Shown here: positions 8,556 to 18,587 of the stretch, one piece after another
How positions within the stretch are numbered: the first letter of the stretch is position 1
Layout: every line of letters begins with the position of its first letter
Origin: Alphaproteobacteria bacterium
GTDB taxonomy: Bacteria > Pseudomonadota > Alphaproteobacteria > DSM-16000 > Inquilinaceae
Direction of reading: 5' to 3'
Length of the DNA: 39,531 nt
Assembly (NCBI GenBank): GCA_028281985.1
Contig: JANQIU010000310.1
Span: 1-39,531, forward strand
Position numbers and translations under genes: made by a program
The notes under the pieces: model-generated
Databases searched by the model: none
Told to the model about the DNA's origin: nothing
What the model saw: only the letters and a program-made list of their open reading frames with translations

Positions 8556-9458
8556 TCAGTCCTGGTCGCGCCAGCGCTTGGGCGTGGTGCCGGTGGCAAT
8601 GCGGAAGGCGTATGTCAGGTGGCTCTGGCTGGAGAAACCGCATTCCAGGGCGATGGCGGCGATCGGCCAATCGGTCGTCCGTAGAAGCGACTTGGCCTGG
8701 TCGATGCGACGTTCCTGGACGAACCGGTAGGGGCTGAGTCCGGTCGACGCCTTGAAGGCGCGCGCGAAATGATAAGGGCTGAGGCCGGCCACCTGGGCCA
8801 GGTCGGCCAGGGTGATGGTGTCGGCCAGTCCTTCGTCGACGCGCGACCGGACGGCGTCAAGTTGGCGGGGCGTCAGCTTGCCTGGCGACCGCCGGTTGTT
8901 GGCCGAGCCGGTGCCGTAGGCAACGATCAGATGGGCAGCCAGCATATGTGCCGCCTGGTCGCGCAACAGGGGCGAGGTGACGAATGCGCTCACCGGGTCG
9001 CTGATCGCCATATGCGCGAAACCGGCGATGACCGGATCGACGATCGCAAAGGGGGCCTGCAGGGACAAGCGATCGGGCCGCTCGATGGTCGTCCGGGCGC
9101 AATCCTCGACGACCGATGGCGCCAGATAGAGGTGCAGCACATCGACCGTGCCGTCGATGTCGAAGGTGGCTTCGGTGCCGGCCGGCATCAACGTCGCCGT
9201 GCCGGGGCCGGCGCCGTGTTGCCGCTCGCTGCCGAGTTGCCGGCCGATGGATCGCGAACCGCCGATCTGGAAGGTGACGACGTGGTGCGGCACCGGCTTC
9301 GCCGTCGATCGTGGGGTATCATGCACCCAGCGGCTGCCGGAGAGGCCGTGTCGTCCGAGAGACGGCAACGTGTCGACGGGATCGACGCCAAGGATCCGGC
9401 GGAACGTGCCGATTGTGCCGGTGGGAAGCGGTGCGGCCTGTGACGTGGCGATCTCCAT
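8556..9458 (-). CDS. AraC-family transcriptional regulator
   Basis: 300 aa. Residues 1-195 are an effector-binding or dimerisation region without a clear family signature. Residues about 195-298 form the double helix-turn-helix of AraC/XylS: ITLADLAQVAGLSPYHFARAFKASTGLSPYRFVQ, then PIAAIALECGFSSQSHLTYAFR and the family end GTTPKRWR. It likely binds DNA directly and regulates itself and/or a neighbour. Upstream lies an inverted repeat (9529-9551) and a divergent small ORF (9753-9875), the nearest candidate target. The inducer cannot be inferred. Confidence 0.93.
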   Translation of the reverse strand: MEIATSQAAPLPTGTIGTFRRILGVDPVDTLPSLGRHGLSGSRWVHDTPRSTAKPVPHHVVTFQIGGSRSIGRQLGSERQHGAGPGTATLMPAGTEATFDIDGTVDVLHLYLAPSVVEDCARTTIERPDRLSLQAPFAIVDPVIAGFAHMAISDPVSAFVTSPLLRDQAAHMLAAHLIVAYGTGSANNRRSPGKLTPRQLDAVRSRVDEGLADTITLADLAQVAGLSPYHFARAFKASTGLSPYRFVQERRIDQAKSLLRTTDWPIAAIALECGFSSQSHLTYAFRIATGTTPKRWRDQD

Positions 9459-9528
9459 TCAACACACCCACGATCGAAATGATGTAACACCTGGACATTG
9501 GCGCCGTAAATCGATCCAAACTCCAGTT

Positions 9529-9551
9529 CTCCTGTAAATCTGCGACAGGAG
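9529..9551. promoter_or_regulatory. inverted repeat upstream of the AraC gene
   Basis: CTCCTGT (9529-9535) and ACAGGAG (9545-9551) are perfect 7-bp arms separated by 9 nt, giving centres about 16 bp apart. The site lies 71-93 bp upstream of the AraC start codon. It could be an operator for the regulator or an RNA hairpin in its leader. Confidence 0.4.
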
Positions 9552-9752
9552 GACGCATAAGGCAAGATACTGACAGCGAATGTGCAAGTGTATGAAAGAA
9601 CCCGGTAAGCAATCGGGACTATAGCTGGCCGGTAGTGGATTGGGGATCATTCCGGGTCGAAAGGGTTTGCATCGGTGCTGGGCGCATCGGGGCTGCCGCG
9701 CAGAAGGTAACGGCTGTGCATCGGATGGTGTGCGGCCGCCAACGGAACAGGA

Positions 9753-9875
9753 ATGGCATCCGAAATGAACAGCACGACCTCCCGCCCCTTCCTACGCCAA
9801 CTCTTGGTCGAACTGGCTGTTGTCACGGCCGTCGTTACCGCGAGCGTCGCTGCGTCGATCGCGATCATCTTGTAG
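9753..9875 (+). CDS. possible small membrane peptide
   Basis: 40 codons, too short for the ORF track. ATG 9753 (or in-frame ATG 9765 for 36 aa) follows GGAACAGGA. The product starts MASEMNSTTSRPFLRQLL and continues as a single hydrophobic helix rich in Val, Ala and Ile (ELAVVTAVVTASVAASIAIIL), then stops at TAG. A positively charged residue ahead of one transmembrane segment is typical of bacterial small membrane proteins. It is divergent from the AraC gene, about 300 bp from its start. Chance occurrence in GC-rich DNA cannot be excluded. Confidence 0.35.
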   Translation: MASEMNSTTSRPFLRQLLVELAVVTAVVTASVAASIAIIL

Positions 9876-9988
9876 CCCTGTCCGGCTGGGGCAATCGGAC
9901 CTCGGTTCTGACTGTCCGGTTCCCGACCCGGCAAGTCTCCTTCGCATAGATCCCGCTACCGACCATCGCCGCGCCGGCCTGGCGTCGC

Positions 9989-10000
9989 GTCCCGCGGGAC
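9989..10000. repeat. 12-bp perfect palindrome upstream of prmA
   Basis: GTCCCGCGGGAC is self-complementary over 12 bp and directly adjoins TTGACC (10001-10006), which could be a -35 element for prmA. No matching -10 element is evident. It could be an operator or chance in GC-rich DNA. Confidence 0.25.
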
Positions 10001-10081
10001 TTGACCCCTGGCACGGTCTGGCGGTAGCCGCTGACGGCTCTCGGTGCGGCCGGGCGACGATCCGCAAGTGACGGAGTTGGG

Positions 10082-10981
10082 ATGGGGGACAGCGAGCGCG
10101 CGCCGGGAAGCTGGCGCGTGTCGATGCAGGTGGCGGCAGCGCAGTCCGATGCCTTCGCCGATGCCGTCGGCGACGGGGCCGACGCGATATCGCTGCACGG
10201 CGACGCCGATGCCGGCGTTTACGAGTTGGCGCTGCATTTCCGCCAGCGGCCCGATCCGGCTGCACTCACCGCCCGCGTCGCGCTGTTGAGTGCGGCCTTC
10301 GGCCTTCCGGTACCGGAAGCAACCATCGAAGCCGTGCCGGCAACCGACTGGCTGGCGGCGACCCAGGCGGCGTTTCCGCCCCTAAGGCTTGGCCAGTTCT
10401 GGATTCACGGATCGCATGTGACCGAACCGCGTCCGGTCGGTCGCCTGCCCTTGCAGATCGACGCGACCACCGCATTCGGTACCGGCGAACATCCGACGAC
10501 CGAAGGGTGCCTGCGCGCCCTGGCCGGGATCGCCAAGCAGGGCGCCCCGCGACGCATTCTCGATATGGGGTGCGGAACTGGCATCCTGGCCCTGGCGGCA
10601 GCGCGGCTGTTCCGCAAACCGGTCCTGGCAGTCGACCTCGATCACGAAGCGGTGCGGGTCGCCCGGATCAATGCCCGGGTCAACGGCCTTTCGCAGGCCA
10701 TCCGGATCCGCCAGGGCGATGGGTTCAAGGCCCTGCCGAAAACCGCTCGGTACGACCTGATACTGGCCAACATCCTGGCCCGGCCGCTTGCCGATATGGC
10801 ACCGGCCCTCGCCCGCCATCTGGCCCCGGGTGGCCGGGCCATCCTCTCCGGGCTTCTGAACCGCCAGGCATCCCAGGTCATCGCCGCATACCGACGGCAG
10901 GGGCTCGTCCTGCGCTACCGGCATGTTGTTGGCGACTGGCCTACGCTGGTGGTGCGCCGGCTGTCGTCGCTGCCGACGTAG
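10082..10981 (+). CDS. prmA: ribosomal protein L11 methyltransferase PrmA
   Basis: 299 aa. It transfers methyl groups from S-adenosylmethionine to amino groups of ribosomal protein L11. The PrmA signature FGTGEHPTT is at about 138-146, the SAM-binding motif I LDMGCGTGILALAAAR follows near 160, then AVDLDHEAVRVARINA and the catalytic-region motif ANILARPLADMAP. The N-terminal substrate-recognition domain is present though poorly conserved. The ATG at 10082 has GGAG about 7 nt upstream. It is a single gene, convergent with the DUF1127 gene. In many alphaproteobacteria prmA sits next to an aminopeptidase P gene, as here (the M24 gene at 11738). Confidence 0.94.
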   Translation: MGDSERAPGSWRVSMQVAAAQSDAFADAVGDGADAISLHGDADAGVYELALHFRQRPDPAALTARVALLSAAFGLPVPEATIEAVPATDWLAATQAAFPPLRLGQFWIHGSHVTEPRPVGRLPLQIDATTAFGTGEHPTTEGCLRALAGIAKQGAPRRILDMGCGTGILALAAARLFRKPVLAVDLDHEAVRVARINARVNGLSQAIRIRQGDGFKALPKTARYDLILANILARPLADMAPALARHLAPGGRAILSGLLNRQASQVIAAYRRQGLVLRYRHVVGDWPTLVVRRLSSLPT

Positions 10982-11045
10982 GATAAGCGCAGGATTTGCG
11001 CGATGCCCGGGATCGCCGAACGATCAAGGGCACCACGATCCTGCT

Positions 11046-11288
11046 TCAGGCGACCTGTCGCGGGCGATCGGAGTTCGCCGACTGGATCGCGCCTTCGGGG
11101 TAGATGTCGGCGACCCGCTGGGGGCCGATCAGCACTACGTCGGCAATCGCCGCCCGGGTCAGACCGATATCCTCAAGCTGACGGTCGTTCAGATCCATCA
11201 GCGCCTCATAAGTCATCCGCTTGCCGCGAGACCAGCCGAACAGGCCGAGCGCGCGTCCAACCGCATTTCGAAGAGCCGTCTTCGCCAT
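11046..11288 (-). CDS. DUF1127 small protein (YjiS-like)
   Basis: 80 aa from ATG 11288, chosen because GGAG sits about 7 nt upstream and the conserved region begins soon after; the ORF track start at 11405 adds 39 residues that do not look coding. The core YEALMDLNDRQLEDIGLTRAAIADV is the DUF1127 signature (L..L.D.QL.DIGLTR..I). In alphaproteobacteria such short basic proteins have been linked to RNA turnover and to stress or phosphate responses. This one has a longer C-terminal tail than the minimal 45-50 aa forms. Single-gene unit. Confidence 0.85.
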   Translation of the reverse strand: MAKTALRNAVGRALGLFGWSRGKRMTYEALMDLNDRQLEDIGLTRAAIADVVLIGPQRVADIYPEGAIQSANSDRPRQVA

Positions 11289-11420
11289 TTTCGTCTCCAA
11301 GTGTCCAGGGGGGCCGTTGTCGGCCCGGCCGATTGGTTCGGCCCGTGTTGCGCTGCACCATCCCCGCGCCGGTCGAGAGATGGGCTTAAACCACAGAAAA
11401 TGCATCCACCGTTTTTTTCA

Positions 11421-11443
11421 ATGCAGCCCCAAAAAAGCTGCAT
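11421..11443. repeat. 7-bp inverted repeat with A-rich loop
   Basis: ATGCAGC (11421-11427) and GCTGCAT (11437-11443) flank a 9-nt loop CCCAAAAAA. It lies about 130-155 bp upstream of the DUF1127 start. There is no T tract directly after either arm, so a classic terminator is unlikely; an operator or leader hairpin is possible. Confidence 0.4.
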
Positions 11444-11670
11444 ACGATTGACGAACGTGAATCTAGACTAGGGAAATGAAGAGAAGATGACTGAAAGAGG
11501 GCAGTTTGACCAATAATTCTATTCGCGATTGGAATGGCAGCCTTCGCTGATACGCATGGCGGTTGGCCGGGCACCACCGTCGTTGCAGGATGGTGCATCC
11601 GTGCCGGCTGCCACACCGCAAACCACTAGACTGTTGAATCCGATCAGCTTATCCCCGCTGCGGTGTTTCC

Positions 11671-11685
11671 AACCTACCGTAGGTT
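11671..11685. promoter_or_regulatory. 15-nt palindrome before the M24 peptidase gene
   Basis: AACCTAC-C-GTAGGTT is perfectly symmetric with 7-bp arms around one base. It ends 52 bp before the ATG at 11738. Symmetry and position suggest an operator for a dimeric repressor; the regulator is unknown. Confidence 0.4.
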
Positions 11686-11737
11686 GATCTAGCTTTGCGC
11701 CCCTGTGGCCGGCACCGATGTGGCGAAGAGGACAGCG

Positions 11738-13771
11738 ATGACTGCGGACGCGTTTGGCGACGACGGCGGCGACGCGCTTAGGCAGAAGGTCGGCTTTGCC
11801 GGTACACCGGCGGCCTTCCGGTCGCTGCTGGCCGGTATTGCCGCTGCGCCCGAACAGCCTGGCGGATCTGCGGACTGGTCGGTGTTGGTCGGGCAGGGCC
11901 TTGAGAGTGAAGCCCTGGCCGCTCTGGAAAGGGAAGCCTCGCGGCTGCGTCGGGGCGCTATACCAGCGGGCGACGCGCCAACCGGCCGGCTGGCGGCGCT
12001 GCGGCAGGCGATCACCGATCTGGACCTGGCCGGGTTCGTGGTTCCAAGGTCGGGCCAGCATCCGGGAGAATACCTGCCGGCCCAGGACGAACGCTTGGCC
12101 TGGTTGACGGGGTTCACCGGATCTGCCGGTACCGCCGTCGTATTGGCCGAAACCGCGGCGCTGTTCGTTGACGGTCGCTACACCGTACAGGCGCCCAAGC
12201 AGATCGACCCGAGTTTGTGGACGCTGTGTCCGCTGACCGATCTGCCCCTGGAGGCGTGGTTGGCGCGCACGGTGCCGGCGGATGCGAGGATCGGATACGA
12301 TCCGTGGCTGCACACCGCCGCCTGGGTCGACAAGATGCGCAAGGCGCTCGAGCGGCGCGGCGCCCAGCTTGTGCCAGTCGAACCCAACCCGATCGACGCC
12401 TTGTGGACCGACCGGCCACCATCGCCGATCGCACCCGTGCTGCCGCACGCGGAGGCATTCGCCGGCCGGGCGGCATCGGACAAGCGGTCCCTCGTCGCCG
12501 AGGCGGTTGCCAGCCATGATGCCGATGCGGCGGTGATCACCGCACCGGAATCGATCGCCTGGATGCTCAATGTGCGGGGCGGGGACGTGCCGTTCACCCC
12601 GTTGGCCCTGTCGCGGCTGATCCTGCATGCGGACGGCACGGCACAATGGTTCGTCGATGACCGCAAACTGGTGCCCGGGCTGCATGCGCATCTGGGCAAC
12701 CAGGTGTCGGTGTTGCCCGAAACCGCCTTCGGTTCCGCCCTCGACGCCCTTGGCCAGGCCGGCAAGACGGTGCTTGCCGAACCGGCGAATACGGCGGCCT
12801 GGACGATCGATCGGCTCCATCGCTCCGGCGCCAAGCTGCGCCACGAAGCCGACCCCAGCGCCCGCTTCCGCTGCTGCAAGACGGAGCCGGAGCTGCACGG
12901 GGCCCGTGTCGCCCATCTGCGCGACGGCGTGGCCGTGTCCCGGTTCCTGGCATGGCTGTCGCGCCAGGACGATCCTGCCCTGCACAGCGAAAACGCCGTC
13001 GCCGACCGGCTGATGGCCGAGCGGAAGCGGGTGCAACGGTATCGCGGGGACAGCTTCGGCACCATCGCCGCCACGGGCGCGAACGCTGCCTTGCCGCATT
13101 ATCAGGCCGCGCCGGACGGGGATGTCAGGCTGGAGCCCGGCAGTTTCTTTCTGTTCGATTCCGGCGCCCAGTACCTGGACGGGACCACCGACATCACCCG
13201 GACCGTGGCGATCGGTACAGTGAGCCCGGAGATGCGCGAGCGCTACACCCTCGTCCTCAAGGGGCACATCGCGCTGGCGACCGCGCGGTTCCCCGTCGGT
13301 ACGACCGGTATCCAACTGGACGCGCTGGCCCGGCAATTCCTCTGGCAAGCCGGGCTCGACTACGACCATGGCACCGGACACGGGGTCGGCAGCTATCTGG
13401 GCGTGCACGAAGGGTCTGCCCGCATCTCCAAACAGCCGGGCGCCGTGGCGCTTGAGCCGGGGATGATCCTGTCGATTGAGCCCGGCTACTACAAACCGGG
13501 CGCCTACGGCATCCGCATCGAGAACCTGGTAGCGGTGCGCACGGTGCCCGCGCTGCCCGGATCCGATCGGCAGATGCTCGATTTCGAGACCCTGACCCTG
13601 GCGCCGATCGATCTGACGCCGGTGGAGCCGATGTTGCTGTCGCCGTCGGAAACCGCCTGGATCGACGGCTACCACCGCCAGGTTCGCGATGCGCTGGGAC
13701 CGGAGCTGTCGCCGGAAGACCAGGCGTGGCTCAACCGCGCGACGGCCCCTCTGGAAACCGTTGGCGGCTGA
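11738..13771 (+). CDS. pepP: M24-family Xaa-Pro aminopeptidase (aminopeptidase P type)
   Basis: 677 aa from ATG 11738, chosen for GAGGA five to six nt upstream; the ORF track uses GTG 11705. It removes N-terminal residues that precede proline. After the start come about 80 residues I cannot match to the family, then the first creatinase-type domain (LAGFVVPR, GEYLPAQDERLAWLTGFTGSAG, FVDGRYTVQ), the second one, and the catalytic pita-bread domain. Metal ligands visible are FDSGAQ, GTTDITRT, GTGHGVGSYL, SIEPGYY and RIENLV, the full M24 set for two Mn/Zn ions. The three-domain layout matches the eukaryotic-like long aminopeptidase P. It converges with ligA, 3 bp apart. Confidence 0.92.
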   Translation: MTADAFGDDGGDALRQKVGFAGTPAAFRSLLAGIAAAPEQPGGSADWSVLVGQGLESEALAALEREASRLRRGAIPAGDAPTGRLAALRQAITDLDLAGFVVPRSGQHPGEYLPAQDERLAWLTGFTGSAGTAVVLAETAALFVDGRYTVQAPKQIDPSLWTLCPLTDLPLEAWLARTVPADARIGYDPWLHTAAWVDKMRKALERRGAQLVPVEPNPIDALWTDRPPSPIAPVLPHAEAFAGRAASDKRSLVAEAVASHDADAAVITAPESIAWMLNVRGGDVPFTPLALSRLILHADGTAQWFVDDRKLVPGLHAHLGNQVSVLPETAFGSALDALGQAGKTVLAEPANTAAWTIDRLHRSGAKLRHEADPSARFRCCKTEPELHGARVAHLRDGVAVSRFLAWLSRQDDPALHSENAVADRLMAERKRVQRYRGDSFGTIAATGANAALPHYQAAPDGDVRLEPGSFFLFDSGAQYLDGTTDITRTVAIGTVSPEMRERYTLVLKGHIALATARFPVGTTGIQLDALARQFLWQAGLDYDHGTGHGVGSYLGVHEGSARISKQPGAVALEPGMILSIEPGYYKPGAYGIRIENLVAVRTVPALPGSDRQMLDFETLTLAPIDLTPVEPMLLSPSETAWIDGYHRQVRDALGPELSPEDQAWLNRATAPLETVGG

Positions 13772-13774
13772 CGC

Positions 13775-15895
<2,121 letters not shown>

Positions 15896-15903
15896 TCAGC
15901 TTT

Positions 15904-15932
15904 CTGGGTCGAAGGTACACCTAACGACCCAG
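15904..15932 (-). terminator. inverted repeat across the recN stop codon
   Basis: On the minus strand CTGGGTCG (15932-15925) pairs perfectly with CGACCCAG (15911-15904) across a 13-nt loop that contains the recN TAG. No T run follows, so it may attenuate read-through into ligA or stabilise the recN mRNA rather than stop transcription fully. Confidence 0.35.
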
Positions 15933-17651
15933 GTTAAGAACGCCATCCCCGAAATCGCCGTTCCCAAGATCGCCGCCGGCCGCCGGCTGCGTCGCCATCA
16001 GGCTGGCGGCGGCGGCGCGGGCCTGATCGGTAATGCTGGCCCCCGACAGCATTCGCGCAACCTCCTCCAGACGGTCGCCATCGACCAGCCGGTCGACCTT
16101 GGTCAGCGCGTGGTCGCCGTGGTCCTCCTTGCGCACCCGCCAGTGGGAGGCGGCGCGGGCGGCCACCTGCGGGCTGTGCGTGACCACCAGAACCTGGGCC
16201 TGGGCGCCCAGGCGGGCCAGGCGGTCACCGACGGCCGCGGCCACCGCACCGCTGATACCGCTGTCCACCTCGTCGAAGACCAGGGTCGGGACGCTGCCTG
16301 AACGGGCCAGCACCACCTTCAAGGCCAAAAGGAACCGTGCCAGTTCGCCGCCCGAGGCGATGCGGCCGATGGGGCCCGGCGGTGCGCCGGGATTGGTCGA
16401 GACCTGAAACGCGACCCGGTCCTGGCCGGACGGTCCCCATTCATGCTCGGCCATCGCGTCGACGGCGGTCATAAAGCGGGCTCGATCCAGCTTGAGCGGC
16501 GGCAGTTCCGTGGCCACGGCGCGGTCCAGTGACGTGGCAGTCCGGCGCCGGGCGTCGCTGAGGTGGCCGGCAGCGGCCAGGTAATCGTGCCGTGCTGCAT
16601 CCGCCTGCCGCGCCAGTTCGCCGAGGCGGGACGAGCGATCCTCAATCAGGTCCAGCCGTTCGACCATGGCGTCGCGCAGAGCGGGCAGGTCATCGACCGC
16701 GACGCTGTGCTTGCGGGCGGCGGCGCGGAGCGCGAAAAGCCGTTCGTCGATGGTTTCCAGGCCGCCCGGCTCCAGGTCCATGTCGCCCATCAGCCCCTGC
16801 AGCGCCGCCGTCGTTTCGGCCAGTTCGGCGGCGGCCCGATCCAGTGCTTCCAGGATCGGGTCGAAACGCCCGCCGGCCTGATCCTGAAGCCGCTCCAACG
16901 GGCGTGCGGCCTGGGCAATACTGCGGTCGGCCCCACGGTCGCCGGCCACGGCGTCCAGGGCGGCCGACAGGGCGTCGATCAGCTTCTCCCGGTTCATCAG
17001 GATCGCGCGGCGCTCGGCCAGCGACGCTTCTTCGCCCGGCTGCGGATCCAGCTCCTCCAACTCCGTCGCCGCGTGGCGCAGGTAGTCTTCCTCGGCGCGG
17101 GCCTTGGCGATCTCCTCCTCCAGCGCCCGCAGGGTATCGACCGCCGTTCGCCAGGCCCGCCAGGCCGCGGCCACCGTCGCCAGCATCTCGCCGTGGTCGC
17201 CCGCGGCGTCGAGAATGTCCCGATGGTTGCGGGGATCGAGCAGACCCTGGGTGTCGAACTGGCCGTGCACTTCGACCAGCAGGCCCCCCAATTGGCGCAG
17301 CAGGGACACGCTGACCGGCTGGTCGTTGAGCAGCGCCCGGCTGCGCCCGTCGGCCCCGACAACCCGGCGCACGATGAGGCCACCGTCGCCGTCCTCCAGG
17401 CCCTGTTCGCGGATGAGGGTGCGCACCGGATGGTCCGCAGGGATGGCAAATTCGGCCGTCACCGCCGCCCGCTCGGCACCGCGCCGGACTAGGCCGCTGT
17501 CGGCGCGGCTGCCGAGGGCCAGCCCCAGGGCGTCCAGGAGGATCGACTTGCCGGCCCCGGTCTCGCCCGTCAGGGCGCAAAGGCCATTGTCCAAAGGCAG
17601 CGAAAGCTGATCGATCAGGACAAGATCACGGATCGTCAGACCGACCAGCAT
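15921..17651 (-). CDS. recN: DNA repair protein RecN
   Basis: 576 aa SMC-like ATPase acting in double-strand break repair by recombination. Walker A GETGAGKS near residue 30 lies in ALTGETGAGKSILLDALGLALG. A long helical coiled-coil middle (about 150-380, many Ala, Glu and Arg heptads) follows. The signature motif ASGGELARFLLALK and Walker B TLVFDEVDSGISG come near 430-470, then the switch THSPQVAARA. Start ATG 17651 is 7 bp after the bamD stop, implying one transcript. No odd features. Confidence 0.96.
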   Translation of the reverse strand: MLVGLTIRDLVLIDQLSLPLDNGLCALTGETGAGKSILLDALGLALGSRADSGLVRRGAERAAVTAEFAIPADHPVRTLIREQGLEDGDGGLIVRRVVGADGRSRALLNDQPVSVSLLRQLGGLLVEVHGQFDTQGLLDPRNHRDILDAAGDHGEMLATVAAAWRAWRTAVDTLRALEEEIAKARAEEDYLRHAATELEELDPQPGEEASLAERRAILMNREKLIDALSAALDAVAGDRGADRSIAQAARPLERLQDQAGGRFDPILEALDRAAAELAETTAALQGLMGDMDLEPGGLETIDERLFALRAAARKHSVAVDDLPALRDAMVERLDLIEDRSSRLGELARQADAARHDYLAAAGHLSDARRRTATSLDRAVATELPPLKLDRARFMTAVDAMAEHEWGPSGQDRVAFQVSTNPGAPPGPIGRIASGGELARFLLALKVVLARSGSVPTLVFDEVDSGISGAVAAAVGDRLARLGAQAQVLVVTHSPQVAARAASHWRVRKEDHGDHALTKVDRLVDGDRLEEVARMLSGASITDQARAAAASLMATQPAAGGDLGNGDFGDGVLNLGR

Positions 17652-17658
17652 GGTTTGG

Positions 17659-18501
17659 TCAGGATGCCGTCTCCGCGGATGCGACCGGCGGCGTATCGAG
17701 GCCCCGGTCGACCAGCAGATCGTAGCTGTCTTCGTACCAGTCGCTGCCCGGGAAGTTATGGCCCAGAACTGCGGCGGTCATCTGCGCTTCGCCCAGCAGC
17801 CCGAGCCCCAGATAGGCTTCGGTCAACCGGTGGAGCGCTTCGGGTACGTGGCTGGTGGTCTGGAAGTTGTCGACGACCCGGCGAAAGCGGTTGATCGCGG
17901 CGTTGTAGTGGGCGCGGTCGAGGTAGTACCGGCCGATCGACATCTCCTTGCCGGCCAGCTGGTCCCGGGTCAGATCCAGCTTCAGCCCTGCATCCCGCGC
18001 ATATTCGGTGTCCGGGAACCGGCGAACGACTTCTTCCAGCGACTGCATCGCAAGCTCGGTCATGCGCTGGTCCCGGGCGACGTCGGAAATCCGCTCGTAG
18101 TAGCAAAGCGCCTTCAGGTAGTAGGCATAGTCGATCTGCTCGTTGCCGGGGTGCAGACGGATGAACCGGTCGAGCGCGATCACCGCCTCGTCGTAGTTCA
18201 GCTCCTGGTAATGGGCGAAGGCCGCCATCAACTGCGACCGGGTGGCCCACTGAGAGTAGGGATGCTGGCGTTCGACTTCGTCGAACTGTGCTGCTGCGTC
18301 GCCGAAGTCCCCGGCTTCCAGCGAGTCCAGCGCGGTGCTGTAGATTTCCTCCGCCGGCCGCTCGACATATTCGATGCCATCGTCCCCGGAAGCGCATCCG
18401 GCAGCGATCAATGCTGCTGCCACCACTAAGGAAAAGCGCCGCAGAACCCGATGGTTCCGCCCGGTGTCACGCATATCGTACATCGTTTCCGCCCGCTTCA
18501 C
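17659..18501 (-). CDS. bamD: outer membrane assembly lipoprotein BamD
   Basis: 280 aa. It is part of the BAM complex that folds beta-barrel proteins into the outer membrane. The N-terminus has a lipoprotein signal with lipobox LIAAGC; the Cys is near residue 36, later than usual, so the real start may be ATG 18483 or 18474. The mature protein is a TPR array: EEIYSTALDSLEAGDFGDAAAQF, ERQHPYSQWATRSQLMAAFAHY, FIRLHPGNEQIDYAYYLKALCYYE, and AHYNAAINRFRRVVDNF. These match BamD/ComL. A good promoter is seen upstream (18561-18587). Confidence 0.95.
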   Translation of the reverse strand: MKRAETMYDMRDTGRNHRVLRRFSLVVAAALIAAGCASGDDGIEYVERPAEEIYSTALDSLEAGDFGDAAAQFDEVERQHPYSQWATRSQLMAAFAHYQELNYDEAVIALDRFIRLHPGNEQIDYAYYLKALCYYERISDVARDQRMTELAMQSLEEVVRRFPDTEYARDAGLKLDLTRDQLAGKEMSIGRYYLDRAHYNAAINRFRRVVDNFQTTSHVPEALHRLTEAYLGLGLLGEAQMTAAVLGHNFPGSDWYEDSYDLLVDRGLDTPPVASAETAS

Positions 18502-18560
18502 GCTGCTTCCCGCCGGATCGCGACAGCCTGATAAAGGCCCGCGCCACTCCCATGGTGCCG

Positions 18561-18587
18561 GTTATAGCACGAACGTCCCGTCGGCAA
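18561..18587 (-). promoter_or_regulatory. promoter of bamD-recN-ligA
   Basis: On the minus strand TTGCCG (18587-18582) is followed after 13 nt by GCTATAAC (18568-18561), a full match to the alphaproteobacterial -10 consensus GCTANAWC. Transcription would start near 18554, about 50 nt before the bamD ORF start. Confidence 0.6.

Larger units (their letters stand above)
11289..11737. other. intergenic region between DUF1127 and M24 genes
   Basis: About 450 bp between divergent genes and less GC-rich than its surroundings. It holds an inverted repeat at 11421-11443 and a 15-nt palindrome at 11671-11685, but no ORF with a convincing start. The minus half should contain the DUF1127 promoter, the plus half that of the M24 gene. 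TTGACC with a TGGAAT 18 nt later (near 11507-11536) is a weak candidate for the latter. Confidence 0.5.

Noticed and set aside
8330-8599. 89-aa minus-strand ORF between the AraC gene and the unknown gene
   Set aside because: Overlaps both the AraC gene end and the better-supported plus-strand gene; Arg/Thr/Ser-rich with no features.
9635-9949. 104-aa plus-strand ORF in the AraC-prmA spacer
   Set aside because: Cys/Arg-rich without a domain; the hydrophobic peptide in another frame (9753-9875) is a better reading of this DNA.
11519-13675. 718-aa minus-strand ORF opposite the M24 peptidase gene
   Set aside because: Shadow of the real gene: no family motifs, Arg/Gly/Gln-rich composition, and the plus strand has all M24 metal ligands. 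Long antisense ORFs are common in DNA with GC-rich third positions.
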